Below are positions 10,659 to 18,798 of a stretch of DNA of 64,000 bases, piece by piece. Numbering within the stretch: position 1 is the stretch's first letter; every line of letters starts with the position of its first letter. The DNA is from Azotimanducus chitobiosivorans (lineage in GTDB: Bacteria; Pseudomonadota; Gammaproteobacteria; Pseudomonadales; Azotimanducaceae): NCBI GenBank assembly GCA_965200235.1, contig OZ241339.1, forward strand, positions 992,001-1,056,000, given 5' to 3'. The notes under the pieces were generated by a model. That model saw only the letters and a program-made list of their open reading frames with translations. It was not told the origin of the DNA and ran no database searches. Made by a program: the position numbers and the translations under genes.

Positions 10659-10839
10659 GTTTCTATTTTACTTTATTTTACGTGTGGTGTGGCGTGTGCG
10701 GATTTTGCTACATAAGTCCCTTTGTTATCTGCACGGACGCAAGCAGTCACTATATCTCCGATGGAAGTTAAAGTTTCTAATTTTTTCAAGTGTTTAGCGG
10801 AGAAGAACTAAAATGCGGAATCGCTAAGGAAGTCGGTCA

Positions 10840-10927
10840 TGGCGGAGGAGGAGGGATTCGAACCCTCGAAGGCTCTCACCTTGCCGGTTTTCAAGACCGG
10901 TGCATTCAACCGCTCTGCCACCCCTCC
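10840..10927 (-). tRNA. tRNA-Ser (anticodon TGA)
   Basis: On the minus strand the sequence folds as a class II tRNA. The acceptor stem is GGAGGGG with CTCCTCC, the anticodon stem-loop is CCGGTCTTGAAAACCGG with anticodon TGA, there is a long variable arm, and the T-loop is GGTTCGAATCC. The 3' CCA is encoded (10840-10842 on the complement). It separates the damaged restriction/TnpB island from pyrF; tRNA-Ser genes are frequent integration sites, but no integrase or attachment repeat was seen. Confidence 0.95.
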
Positions 10928-10954
10928 GCTGGGGATGCGCATTATACTCGCCAC

Positions 10955-11785
10955 ATGCCAACCGCCTCGTTCCAGAGCCAAATCGAAGCTTCGTGGCGCG
11001 AAGGGCGCTTCGTGTGTGTCGGCCTCGATCCGAACCCACAGGCCTTGCCGCCGCAGCTTGGCGAGGGCGCATCGGCAACCTTCGCATTTTGCCGAGCAAT
11101 CATTGACGCGGTGGCTGACAAGGTGTGCGCCTTCAAGCCGCAGATCGCGTGGTTTTCGGCGTTTGGGCTTGAAGACGTGCTTATCAAGCTGATTGACTAT
11201 ATTCACGATCACCACGACACGCCAGTGATTCTCGATGCCAAGCGTGGCGATATTGGTGAGACCTGTAAAGCCTATGCTATTGAGGCGTTTGATCGTTACC
11301 GTGCCGATGCGGTCACGGTCTCGCCATATTTGGGCCTCGACAATCTTGCACCATTTATCGAGAGAAGCGACAAAGGCGTATTCGTGCTGTGTCGAACAAG
11401 CAATCCGCAGGCCGAATGGCTGCAAAGCCAACCGCCGGCAGACCCGGTCTACTTGCGAGTTGCCCGGGCCGTGGTAGACGCGAACACGCACGGTAACCTG
11501 ATGCTCGTTGCAGGTGCCACCCATGCAGATGATCTCGCTCGCATCCGAGCGGCCGTTGGCGAGATGCCGCTGCTTGTGCCGGGCATCGGCGCACAAGGCG
11601 GCGACTTGGCACAGGTCATCAAGGCGGCGCACACGCCCAAGGGTGGTCTCATCATCAATGCTTCGAGGTCGATCGCCGGCGCAAGCAAGGGTGAGGATTT
11701 TGCCGATGCCGCTCGCAAGAGCCTAGTCGCGCTCCAAGCAAAGGTTCACACACTACTTGCCGAACACGCTGTTCAAGCAAACTGA
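10955..11785 (+). CDS. pyrF: Orotidine-5'-phosphate decarboxylase (type 2)
   Basis: A 276-residue enzyme making UMP from OMP, the last step of pyrimidine synthesis. It belongs to the longer type 2 branch: FVCVGLDPNPQALPPQ at the start, FKPQIAWFSAFG, the catalytic Lys/Asp array VILDAKRGDIGETCKAYA, VSPYLGLDNLAPF, and a C-terminal phosphate-binding region LLVPGIGAQGGDLAQVI. The ATG at 10955 was chosen because everything upstream in frame is tRNA-Ser. Its last 13 bases overlap the convergent hydrolase gene. Confidence 0.95.
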   Translation: MPTASFQSQIEASWREGRFVCVGLDPNPQALPPQLGEGASATFAFCRAIIDAVADKVCAFKPQIAWFSAFGLEDVLIKLIDYIHDHHDTPVILDAKRGDIGETCKAYAIEAFDRYRADAVTVSPYLGLDNLAPFIERSDKGVFVLCRTSNPQAEWLQSQPPADPVYLRVARAVVDANTHGNLMLVAGATHADDLARIRAAVGEMPLLVPGIGAQGGDLAQVIKAAHTPKGGLIINASRSIAGASKGEDFADAARKSLVALQAKVHTLLAEHAVQAN

Positions 11786-12540
11786 TTCTCTTTCAGGAAA
11801 TCGAGGACAGCTCTGTTAAACGCTTGACGGCGATCAATATTTGCGACATGTCCAGCGCCTTTGATGACGACTTTGGTGGCGTTCGGAATCTTATTCGCCA
11901 TGTAGTCGGTCGCTGCAATGAACGGCGCGTCCTTCTCGCCGACGAGCACTAGCGACGGGACATTGATCCCCGGCAATGACTCGATGATGCGGGCATTTGA
12001 CTGCACAAGCATGTGACGCGCCGCCATCGCAAGTCCAAACGCGGATCGATGCTGGCTTCTCGCCATTTCGACGCTCATCGAATCGAGAGCCGAGAGACCG
12101 TCGCGCTCTAACTGATCGGCCCTCGTGCGTGCTTGCGTGTTCCACGCTTCGCGAGGCTCGGCGCGCTTGAAGCCAGGCCCGGTATCGAAGATAAGCAACG
12201 CCTGAACGTAGTCAGGATAAGCAGCGTGAAACGCAAGCGACATGTAGCCGCCGAGCGAGAGGCCTCCAACGATGGCTTGGCGATGGCCGAGGTGGTCAAG
12301 CAGGCATTTCATGTCTTCGACCGTCTCGTCTTCGCTGTAGGCACCCGGCGCACGTGGCGAGTCGGACTGGCCGTGGCCGCACATGTCCCAAAGAACGACA
12401 CTGCACACTTGCGAAAACGCGCCGAGTTGTCCGGTCCACATCCGTGAGGTCGCGGAAAACCCGTGCGAGAGCAATAGGGCAGGGCCTTCGCCGTGCGTTT
12501 CAAAATAAATGTTGCGGCCAGCGCGGTGCAAAGTTGCCAT
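11773..12540 (-). CDS. Alpha/beta-fold hydrolase
   Basis: A 255-residue alpha/beta hydrolase. Visible are the oxyanion segment LLLSHGFSATSRMW, DMCGHGQSDSPR, the nucleophile elbow GGLSLGGYMSL (Ser), the acid in LVLVGEKDAPFI and the His in KGAGHVANIDR near the C terminus. The family covers esterases, lactonases and epoxide or C-C hydrolases; the substrate is not predictable. The start ATG at 12538-12540 sits 4 bp after the MFS transporter stop, so the two are very likely one transcript. The product may act on what the transporter brings in. Confidence 0.88.
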   Translation of the reverse strand: MATLHRAGRNIYFETHGEGPALLLSHGFSATSRMWTGQLGAFSQVCSVVLWDMCGHGQSDSPRAPGAYSEDETVEDMKCLLDHLGHRQAIVGGLSLGGYMSLAFHAAYPDYVQALLIFDTGPGFKRAEPREAWNTQARTRADQLERDGLSALDSMSVEMARSQHRSAFGLAMAARHMLVQSNARIIESLPGINVPSLVLVGEKDAPFIAATDYMANKIPNATKVVIKGAGHVANIDRRQAFNRAVLDFLKENQFA

Positions 12541-12544
12541 CGGC

Positions 12545-13801
12545 TTAAGAACTCTCTTTTGCGCGCGAGAAATCGGCAACTAGGGTTTTGCCAGCTTGCC
12601 AGTAGTGTATTGCGGCAACAAGATTGAGTACGGCGACAATGACCAACGCATAGCGCAGCGACTCGGATGCGAATGTCGGGTGCAGGAGATCGCTGATGAT
12701 GCCGACCACCTGCGGGCCGAGGCCGAGGCCGATGATATTGATGATGAACAGCAGTACAGCGGCGGCGACAGCGCGCATGTGCGCTGGCGCAAGGCTTTGC
12801 GTCGCTGCGAATGAGGGGCCAAGGTAGAGCGCACCGAAGAATGACGGAATCGTGAAGAGAGCAAACGCAAATACATGCGAATCGACCAGATACACGAGCA
12901 CAAGAAAGGGCACTGTGATCACAAGCCCGATCAGAGGGATCCACATGTACCAGCGAAGATCACGCGGCGCGAGCTTGTCCGCAATCCAGCCGCCAAAAAA
13001 CGTGCCGACACCGCCGACGAGGCCAGAGATCAGGGCGAGGTTGGTGCCGATCTCACCGGTTTCGAGGCCGTGGGAGCGAATGAAAAACGCTGGGTTCCAA
13101 ATCACTAAGCCATAGCCCACGAAGGCGTGCAAAGCCGCCCCAATCGACAGGTGCACAAAGGATTTCTGGCGCCACAGATAGCGTGCGACGAGCGGTATCG
13201 AAGTATTCGCCGCGGCCTTGGCAACCTCGGGACGCAACGGCTCTCGAACCGTCAATTTGAAGATGATCGCGAGCAGGATGCCTGGCAGCCCGACGACCAT
13301 GAAGGCGAGGCGCCATCCAAAGAACTCGTTGATCCAGCCACCGATCAAGAGGCCAAACATGGTGCCGATCGGAATGCCAAGTGAATAAATGCCGAGCGCT
13401 GTGGCTCTCGATTCAGGCGGGAAATAATCGGAGATCAACGAATGCGCAGGCGGACTGCCGCCAGCCTCGCCAACCGCGACGCCGATGCGGGCGAGCAGCA
13501 GCTGGATGAAGTTGGTCGCAAGCCCGCAGAGCGCCGTCATCAGGCTCCACACGCTCAAGCAGACGGCGATGACGCCTGTGCGCGATGTTCTGTCCGCAAT
13601 GCGTGCGATGGGCATGCCCAAGGTGGCATAGAAGATGGCGAACGCGATGCCGGAAAGGAAGCCGAGTTCGGTATCGGACAGTTCGAGATCAAGTTTGATG
13701 GGTTCGAGCAGAATCGACAGGATCTGTCGATCAATGAAATTGAAGACGTAGACGACGACCAGGATGCCGAGAACGTAGTTGCGCGGCGATGAAGCAGGCA
13801 T
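12545..13801 (-). CDS. Spinster-type MFS transporter
   Basis: A 418-residue major facilitator with about 12 hydrophobic segments. It begins LGILVVVYVFNFIDRQILSI, the typical spinster-family first helix with FIDRQ. It continues with the loop 2-3 motif MPIARIADRTSRTG and the motif C-like segment VAVGEAGGSPPAHSLISDYF. Such carriers are common next to catabolic genes in proteobacteria and may move lipidic or aromatic acids; the substrate is unknown. It is followed at once by an alpha/beta hydrolase on the same strand. Confidence 0.9.
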   Translation of the reverse strand: MPASSPRNYVLGILVVVYVFNFIDRQILSILLEPIKLDLELSDTELGFLSGIAFAIFYATLGMPIARIADRTSRTGVIAVCLSVWSLMTALCGLATNFIQLLLARIGVAVGEAGGSPPAHSLISDYFPPESRATALGIYSLGIPIGTMFGLLIGGWINEFFGWRLAFMVVGLPGILLAIIFKLTVREPLRPEVAKAAANTSIPLVARYLWRQKSFVHLSIGAALHAFVGYGLVIWNPAFFIRSHGLETGEIGTNLALISGLVGGVGTFFGGWIADKLAPRDLRWYMWIPLIGLVITVPFLVLVYLVDSHVFAFALFTIPSFFGALYLGPSFAATQSLAPAHMRAVAAAVLLFIINIIGLGLGPQVVGIISDLLHPTFASESLRYALVIVAVLNLVAAIHYWQAGKTLVADFSRAKESS

Positions 13802-13838
13802 TAGTCGGATCGCGTCATGTACAGAGCGGACAGCGCGC

Positions 13839-14654
13839 CTACAGGTCGAACTCGCACCACACGGGCGCGTGGTCCGAAGGCTGTGTCATGGCGCGAATGT
13901 CAAGATCGATACCCGTGCGCCGAAGGTGACTAAACAGTGGCTTGCTTGCGAGCAGCAGGTCGATGCGCAGCCCGCGCCTTGGCTCGTCTTCAAAGCCGCG
14001 GGTGCGGTAATCAAACCAGCTCGATGTCCGGCTTTCATCCGGGGTCAATGCGGCGTAGCAATCAACCAATCCCCAATCGAGAAGCGCGCCAAGCCACTCG
14101 CGCTCTTCAGGGAGAAACGTACACTTGCCGGTACGCAGCCAGCGCGTGGCATTCTTCTCGCCGATCTGCACATCAATGTCATTTGGGGCGACGTTCATGT
14201 CGCCAACGGCAATGAGCAGCGAATCCGGCGAGCACCGCTCCTGCAGGCATTTGAGCAGGTCCGCGTAAAACTGCCGTTTCGCAGGAAACTTCACCGGATG
14301 GGCGCGCGCTTCGCCTTGCGGATAATAGCCGTTGAGGACTGTGATCTCGCCCTTCGGCGTATCAAACCTGAGCATCTGGAAGCGCCGCTGCTGATCTTGC
14401 TCGCGCCAGTCGAAGCCATTGTGCGCCGTCTTTGGCGCAATGGTGGACGCAACTGCCACCCCGTAATGCGTCTTTTGCCCGAAAATCTCGATGTGCGGCA
14501 GACCGAGATTGCGAACCTCATCAAAGGGAAAATCCTCGTCGCTCACCTTGGTCTCCTGAAACGCAACGATCTCGGGTGAATGCTTGTCGAGCACGGCTTT
14601 CACCTGATGAAAGCGTTTGCGGATGCTATTGACGTTAAAGGTGACGATCTTCAT
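13839..14654 (-). CDS. xthA: Exodeoxyribonuclease III
   Basis: A 271-residue AP endonuclease/3'-exonuclease of base excision repair. The ATG at 14652-14654 gives MKIVTFNVNSIRKR. Active-site residues are visible: the metal-binding Glu in IVAFQETKVSDEDFP, the Asp-Asn pair in VGDMNVAPNDIDV, and the C-terminal SDHAPVWCEF with the catalytic Asp-His. An in-frame ATG five codons upstream is less likely. It stands alone between an MFS transporter gene on the same strand and a divergent DUF1285 gene. Confidence 0.95.
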   Translation of the reverse strand: MKIVTFNVNSIRKRFHQVKAVLDKHSPEIVAFQETKVSDEDFPFDEVRNLGLPHIEIFGQKTHYGVAVASTIAPKTAHNGFDWREQDQQRRFQMLRFDTPKGEITVLNGYYPQGEARAHPVKFPAKRQFYADLLKCLQERCSPDSLLIAVGDMNVAPNDIDVQIGEKNATRWLRTGKCTFLPEEREWLGALLDWGLVDCYAALTPDESRTSSWFDYRTRGFEDEPRRGLRIDLLLASKPLFSHLRRTGIDLDIRAMTQPSDHAPVWCEFDL

Positions 14655-14746
14655 ACGGGGAGCGACCACGAAAAGTAGTCAATCTTGGGCGAGCGGGGCG
14701 AGCATTTCAAGCGAGGCCAGTCGATATAGCGTCTAGAATAGGGCAT

Positions 14747-15301
14747 GTGGAGACGCAATCACACTTCATCGAACGACTGCTTGAGGCGAGCAAATCCCGC
14801 CGCACGCTCGACATCTCCACCTGGCATCCGACCCGCGAAGTCGATTCGTTCATGCGCATCACGTCCGATGGTCGTTGGTTCCATCGAGGCGGCGAGATCA
14901 AGCGCCGTGAGATGGTGGCGCTGTTCGCAGCGCTGCTGCGCTGTGAAGGGCAACGCCACTTCTTGGTGACGCCCGCCGAAAAGGCCGTGATCGATATCGA
15001 GGACACGCCATTTTTGATCGTGGATTTCGAGCTTGATGGTGCTGGCGAAGCGGCGCGACTGATCGTGCGCACGAATGTCGATGAATGGGTGGCGATCAAG
15101 GCGACTGGCCAGATCTTCATGCATCCGCTCGCAAACGGTGCGGGTAGATCGGCCTGTGTGGGTGTTCGCGATGGCCTCTTGGCACGCGCCTCGAGGGCCG
15201 TGCATTTTCGCCTTGCTGAGAAGCTGGTCGAACGCGAAGGTTGGCTCGGCATCTGGAGCTTCGGCGTGTTTCATAAGCTTGAGCGGGCAGGGGATGAGTA
15301 G
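14747..15301 (+). CDS. DUF1285 domain-containing protein
   Basis: A 184-residue protein of the DUF1285 family. Recognisable parts are MRITSDGRWFHRGGEIKRRE, MVALFAALLRCEG, HFLVTPAEKAVIDIEDTPFL and WVAIKATGQIFMHPLANGA. The family is widespread in proteobacteria and has no assigned role; members are small cytoplasmic proteins. Translation starts at GTG 14747; no ATG fits the frame. The stop is 1 bp short of the convergent ETF-QO stop codon. Confidence 0.88.
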   Translation: METQSHFIERLLEASKSRRTLDISTWHPTREVDSFMRITSDGRWFHRGGEIKRREMVALFAALLRCEGQRHFLVTPAEKAVIDIEDTPFLIVDFELDGAGEAARLIVRTNVDEWVAIKATGQIFMHPLANGAGRSACVGVRDGLLARASRAVHFRLAEKLVEREGWLGIWSFGVFHKLERAGDE

Positions 15302-15302
15302 G

Positions 15303-16967
15303 CTACATGTTCGGATAATTCGGCCCGCCAGCGCCCTCCGGCACAACCCAGTTGATGTTCTGCGCCGGATCCTTAATGTCGCAGGTCTTGCAGTGCACGC
15401 AGTTCTGCGCGTTGATGACGAACTGCGGACCTGATTCGGCTTCGACGACTTCATATACGCCAGCCGGACAGTAGCGCTGCGCTGGCTCATCATAGGTTGG
15501 TAGATTGTCGCGAATCGGCAGCTCGGCATCAGCAAGTTGCAGATGACACGGCTGGTCTTCCTCGTGGTTGGTATTGGAGAGGTACACCGAGGAGGATTTG
15601 TCGAAACTGATCACACCATCGGGTTTTGGGTATGCGATGCGGGGCGTGCTTGATGCGGGCTTCAAGGTGGCATGATCTGGCGTCGGGTCGCTCACGCTGA
15701 CACCAAGCCGACTGCGAAACAGCATGTGCTCGCACCACACAGCCGCTGAGCCAAAGAGCGATCCGAGCTTGTGTACCTCACCGCCGAAGTTGCGCGCGCG
15801 ATGGAGCTCGTCGTAGAGCCAGGATTCGCGCACCATCTCGGCGTAACGGGACGCCAGATCAAAGCCGCCATCGGCACTTTCCTGCATGGATTCAAAAACT
15901 GTTTCGGCGGCAAGTATGCCTGACTTCATTGCCGTGTGGCTGCCCTTGATCTTCAGTGGGTTCAAAAAGCCTGCATCGTCGCCCAACAGCAGCGCGCCTG
16001 GCAGTCCGAGCTTCGGCAAGGCGAAGTAGCCGCCCTTGACAATCGCACGCGCGCCATAGGCTCTCCGCTCCCCGCCTTCAAGGATGCTCGAGATCAGTGG
16101 ATGGTGCTTCCAGCGCTGCATCTCATCGAAAGGCGATAAGTGCGGATTACTGTAGCTGAGATCGATAATGAGGCCCAGTGAGACTTGATTGTCGGGCAGG
16201 TGATAAAGAAACCCGCCGCCTGTAGCGCTGCGGCCAAAGCCGAGCGGCCAGCCCAAAGAATGCATGATGCGACCGGCTTGATGTTTCTCCGGCTTCACGT
16301 CCCACAGTTCCTTCAGGCCAATGGCGTAGTGCTGGGTGCCCGCGTCTTTTGCGAGCGCAAACTTGTCGATGAGCCGCTTGCCGAGGTGTCCACGGCAACC
16401 TTCCGCGAACAATGTGTACTTGGCGCGGATCTCATAGCCGGGCTGAAACGTGGCCTTTGGCTCGCCTTGCCGGTCAACCCCCATATCGCCGGTGAGCACG
16501 CCAACGACCTTGCCATCTTCGATAATCGCTTCACTCGCAGCGAATCCCGGGAAGATATTGACGCCCATGTTCTCGGCCTGTTCACCAAGCCAGCGCGCCA
16601 TGTTGCCGAGGCTCAGCGCATAGTTGCCTTCGTTGGTCATATCCTTTGGCAGCATGAAGTGCGGCGCCCGGATGCTCGATGTCTTCGAGGTCATGAAGTA
16701 CATGTCCTCGGACGTCACAGGGTTATCGAGCGGTGCCCCTTGATTTTTCGCGTCGGGGAAAAGCTCGGAGAGCGCAGTGGGTTCGAGAATGGCGCCTGAA
16801 AGGATGTGCGCGCCGATCTCGGAGCCTTTTTCAACGAGGCAGACCATGAGTTCTTGATTGTGCTCGTTGGCGAGCTGCATGAGGCGGCACGCAGCGGCGA
16901 GACCTGCGGGACCGCCGCCCACAATCAGCACATCGGCTTCTAGGCTCTCTCGCTCGACTTGATCCAT
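15303..16967 (-). CDS. Electron-transfer flavoprotein-ubiquinone oxidoreductase
   Basis: A 554-residue membrane-associated flavoprotein passing electrons from ETF to ubiquinone, linking acyl-CoA and amino-acid dehydrogenases to respiration. The FAD-binding motif DVLIVGGGPAGLAAACRLMQ follows the start. Family segments include GAHILSGAILEPTAL, FLNPLKIKGSHTAMKSGILA and the C-terminal 4Fe-4S ferredoxin-like domain CPAGVYEV then CVHCKTCDIKDP. The ATG at 16965-16967 was chosen over one 20 codons upstream because the homologous region begins there. ETF subunits are not in view. Confidence 0.95.
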   Translation of the reverse strand: MDQVERESLEADVLIVGGGPAGLAAACRLMQLANEHNQELMVCLVEKGSEIGAHILSGAILEPTALSELFPDAKNQGAPLDNPVTSEDMYFMTSKTSSIRAPHFMLPKDMTNEGNYALSLGNMARWLGEQAENMGVNIFPGFAASEAIIEDGKVVGVLTGDMGVDRQGEPKATFQPGYEIRAKYTLFAEGCRGHLGKRLIDKFALAKDAGTQHYAIGLKELWDVKPEKHQAGRIMHSLGWPLGFGRSATGGGFLYHLPDNQVSLGLIIDLSYSNPHLSPFDEMQRWKHHPLISSILEGGERRAYGARAIVKGGYFALPKLGLPGALLLGDDAGFLNPLKIKGSHTAMKSGILAAETVFESMQESADGGFDLASRYAEMVRESWLYDELHRARNFGGEVHKLGSLFGSAAVWCEHMLFRSRLGVSVSDPTPDHATLKPASSTPRIAYPKPDGVISFDKSSSVYLSNTNHEEDQPCHLQLADAELPIRDNLPTYDEPAQRYCPAGVYEVVEAESGPQFVINAQNCVHCKTCDIKDPAQNINWVVPEGAGGPNYPNM

Positions 16968-17059
16968 TGATGTTGACCTGACTGAAACTTGCAAGCTGCC
17001 AGTATCGCATGAGCGCGAGGCGCGCAAGCTATTCCGTGCGGGCTCAAAAACATTTCAGC

Positions 17060-17192
17060 AATTACTCCCCGCCGGACTTTCCGAGCGGCGTCCGCATCTC
17101 TTCTATCGCCTTCGCCCGACGCAGATCCATGTCCACAACAATCATCCAATGACCGCGGATTCACATCCTGTTCACCTTCATGGAGCGTTGGA
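17060..17192 (-). repeat. Dispersed repeat, copy 1
   Basis: Read on the minus strand, this stretch begins GTTGTCCAACG and runs through GTCATTGGATGATTG and GTGGACATGGATCTGCG. It aligns over ~90 bp with 25276-25400, and its first part with 18124-18146. It contains a 27-codon minus-strand reading frame (MIVVDMDLRRAKAIEEMRTP...) whose counterpart at 25400 is stopped early. I do not recognise a family. The remaining bases between the ETF-QO start and the terminator at 17225 hold nothing else I can support. Confidence 0.5.
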
Positions 17193-17218
17193 CAACACCG
17201 CTGTTTGGCGAGAGCTGG

Positions 17219-17248
17219 AACAAAACAGGGCGGCCGAAGCCGCCCTGT
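17219..17248 (-). terminator. Rho-independent terminator of secreted protein A
   Basis: ACAGGGCGGC-CGAA-GCCGCCCTGT is a perfect 10-bp stem with a 4-base loop (17225-17248). On the minus strand it is followed by TTTTGTT. It lies 23 bp past the stop codon of the minus-strand secreted protein. Confidence 0.85.
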
Positions 17249-17270
17249 AGCGCGTGGTGTGAATCGACCG

Positions 17271-18039
17271 TCAGCCGCCCGGTCGCTGGTAGGGCGATTC
17301 CGGGCAGTAGTCCGTGCTGTCGGTGCGCCAATTCAGGGCGGTCGTGGCGTAGGATTCCGACTCCCCGTCGGCGATGCCCGCCACGACGACGGAGCTTTTC
17401 GACATGCACACGCAGGAGTCGTTCATGTTGCCGTTCCTGAACCGGTAGACGACGCCGCCGTTCACGGTGCCAGCGTCGGGCCGATGACAGCCATCGTCCC
17501 CCCTGATGTTCACCATTGCGCTGGCCATGTTCCGGTCAATCGCGAACCCGGTGACGCTCAGCAGGGTCACCTCGATAACGGAGGTTGTGTTCCCTCGAGT
17601 GCCGGTGCCCGCGGGCTGTGGGTCGATCCGGTCGTCCGCAACGCACAGCCCCGGCAGCGTAACGGAGATCCCGCCCGTACCCGTACTCGCGGTGATCACG
17701 TTACTTCGGATATCGCTAAGATTTCCATTGGCTGCGCTGGACAGAAACACGTCGACACCGTGGTTGCGGAAATAGTTGTAGCCTCTTTTCGTGGAAACGA
17801 GGTACCGAACCTCGGTGCCGGGGGGGATGATCGCGCTTGAGGTCAGCATGATGCTGTTGTTGCCCAGAAGGCAACCGCCGTTCAGTTCCTCGGTGAAGGT
17901 TGTGTTTTGACCACTCGTAAGGCTCACCATGTTCACCTGCGCCCAAGCCGGCGCGGCCATCGCCACCAGCGCGACGGCAACGGCAACTAGCCATAAATTA
18001 AGTAGTCGGGGGGGGGGGGGGGGGGGTCAAAGATTTCAT
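17271..18039 (-). CDS. Secreted six-cysteine protein A, phase-variable, currently out of frame
   Basis: The body encodes ~232 residues after a signal peptide ending APAWA-Q. Six cysteines fall in the same order as in the paralog at 18799: one near the N terminus, LPGLCVADDRID, a single Cys (DDGCHRP), CVC, and the C-terminal DYCPESPYQRPG. Shared segments include FRNHGVDVFL and NVITA. No known domain is recognised. The only credible start is ATG 18039 (MKSLT), after which 19 C's run into the signal peptide. With 19 C's translation reads prolines then TT-stop; with 18 or 21 it would give five or six prolines, then RLLNLWLVAVAVALVAMAAP, a complete export signal. I therefore read this as a slipped-strand ON/OFF gene now OFF. 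Confidence 0.65.
18008..18026 (-). repeat. Homopolymer tract of 19 C (minus strand)
   Basis: A run of 19 G on the plus strand, 19 C in the sense of secreted protein A. It lies between the MKSLT start and the hydrophobic core of the signal peptide, so each one-base change alters the reading frame. It is also preceded by TTGAC in the sense strand, as is the tract of the paralog, so an additional effect on transcription cannot be excluded. Confidence 0.9.
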
Positions 18040-18736
18040 TTTTGGGTTCCGTTTGCTACGAGGAGATTGTTCGCTAGCGAACAGCAGGTGAGTTCGGTCG
18101 TTAGTATACTCCAAAACGCCATCTGGAGAGTTGTCCAATGCGACATGATGCTGAACATGTCGTTCCGAATTAGCCGCCCTCACTTGGAACGATATTCAAG
18201 TTCAACCCGATCACTCTGGCCGGGTTATCGTGGCCAAATCGAAAACCGATCAAACCGGAGAGGCCGCGAGCGGTTTATCAGTTCTCAACCCGCACCGGCC
18301 CTGGGCAGTCTGAGCTATAAAGGCTTGGTTTATAACACCACTTGAGATTTGGGTCTGTTGTTGACAATTCATGTTCGGGTTTGTTGCGTCGATAATCCGC
18401 CCGGCGCTCTTGGGTCTCAACTCAACGGGAAACTCCGTCCCGGCCACAGCGTTCGCGAGCCGCCCCGGGCGGAAAGACACTGCCTTCCCCTGTCAAGCCA
18501 CATGTCTCCGAAATGCAGAAATCTCCCGCTGCAACTCCTGACGCTCTGCCGGTCGGCTGCGCCGTGCCCTCGGCGATTGTGCTCTGAGGTGCTCCCCATT
18601 CCTTGGACAGTTCGAGGGCGGAAATGAGGCGTGCCCCCGTCACAGAGGAGCCTTGCAAAGAGATCTATTCGCGAGCAGCGCCTTATGGGCGTCCGTGCCC
18701 GCTCAGCGCCGGGCGGGCCTGACCCTACACCCCCCC
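18040..18736. other. Intergenic region between the divergent secreted-protein genes
   Basis: About 700 bp with no gene I can support. 18124-18146 carries the 22-base AGAGTTGTCCAATGCG... sequence also present at 25276. Around 18555-18605, CTGCGCCGTGCCCTCGGCGA and the bases after it match the right arm of the CTAG element at 50931, so a degraded copy lies here. Just before the promoter is CCCCCCC, which could pair with the G-tract across TTGAC. Confidence 0.5.
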
Positions 18737-18767
18737 TTGACGGGGGGGGGGGGGGGGGGGGTATAGT
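18737..18767 (+). promoter_or_regulatory. Phase-variable promoter with poly-G spacer
   Basis: TTGACG (18737-18742) and TATAGT (18762-18767) resemble sigma-70 -35 and -10 hexamers, separated by 19 bases that are all G. The predicted start near 18774 leaves a ~25-base leader containing GGGAG seven bases before the ATG at 18799. Slippage would change the spacer by single bases around the optimum of 17, as in known homopolymer-spacer promoters. At 19 bp the promoter is predicted weak. Confidence 0.75.
18742..18761 (+). repeat. Homopolymer tract of 20 G
   Basis: Twenty consecutive G's filling the space between the -35 and -10 of secreted protein B. This length is far beyond chance and highly prone to slipped-strand mispairing. 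The exact count in the assembly may itself be uncertain. Confidence 0.92.
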
Positions 18768-18798
18768 CAATCCTGTTGAAGCTGACGGGAGATGCGGC

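Larger units (their letters stand above)
9415..10720 (-). mobile_element. TnpB-only insertion element with perfect terminal inverted repeats
   Basis: The element carries one gene, tnpB, and is bounded by a perfect 24-bp inverted repeat: it starts GGGACTTATGTAGCAAAATC at 9415 and the complement ends at 10720. No target duplication is evident. IS200/IS605-type elements normally have no terminal inverted repeats, so this arrangement is unusual. A hairpin at 9431-9448 lies just inside the tnpB 3' end, where these elements keep their right-end hairpin and guide (omega/re) RNA. It interrupts rhuM. Confidence 0.75.

Noticed and set aside
18631..18798. Upstream extension of secreted protein B reading through the poly-G as glycines
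   Set aside because: The extension has no family sequence, and a good signal peptide, ribosome-binding site and promoter all point to ATG 18799.
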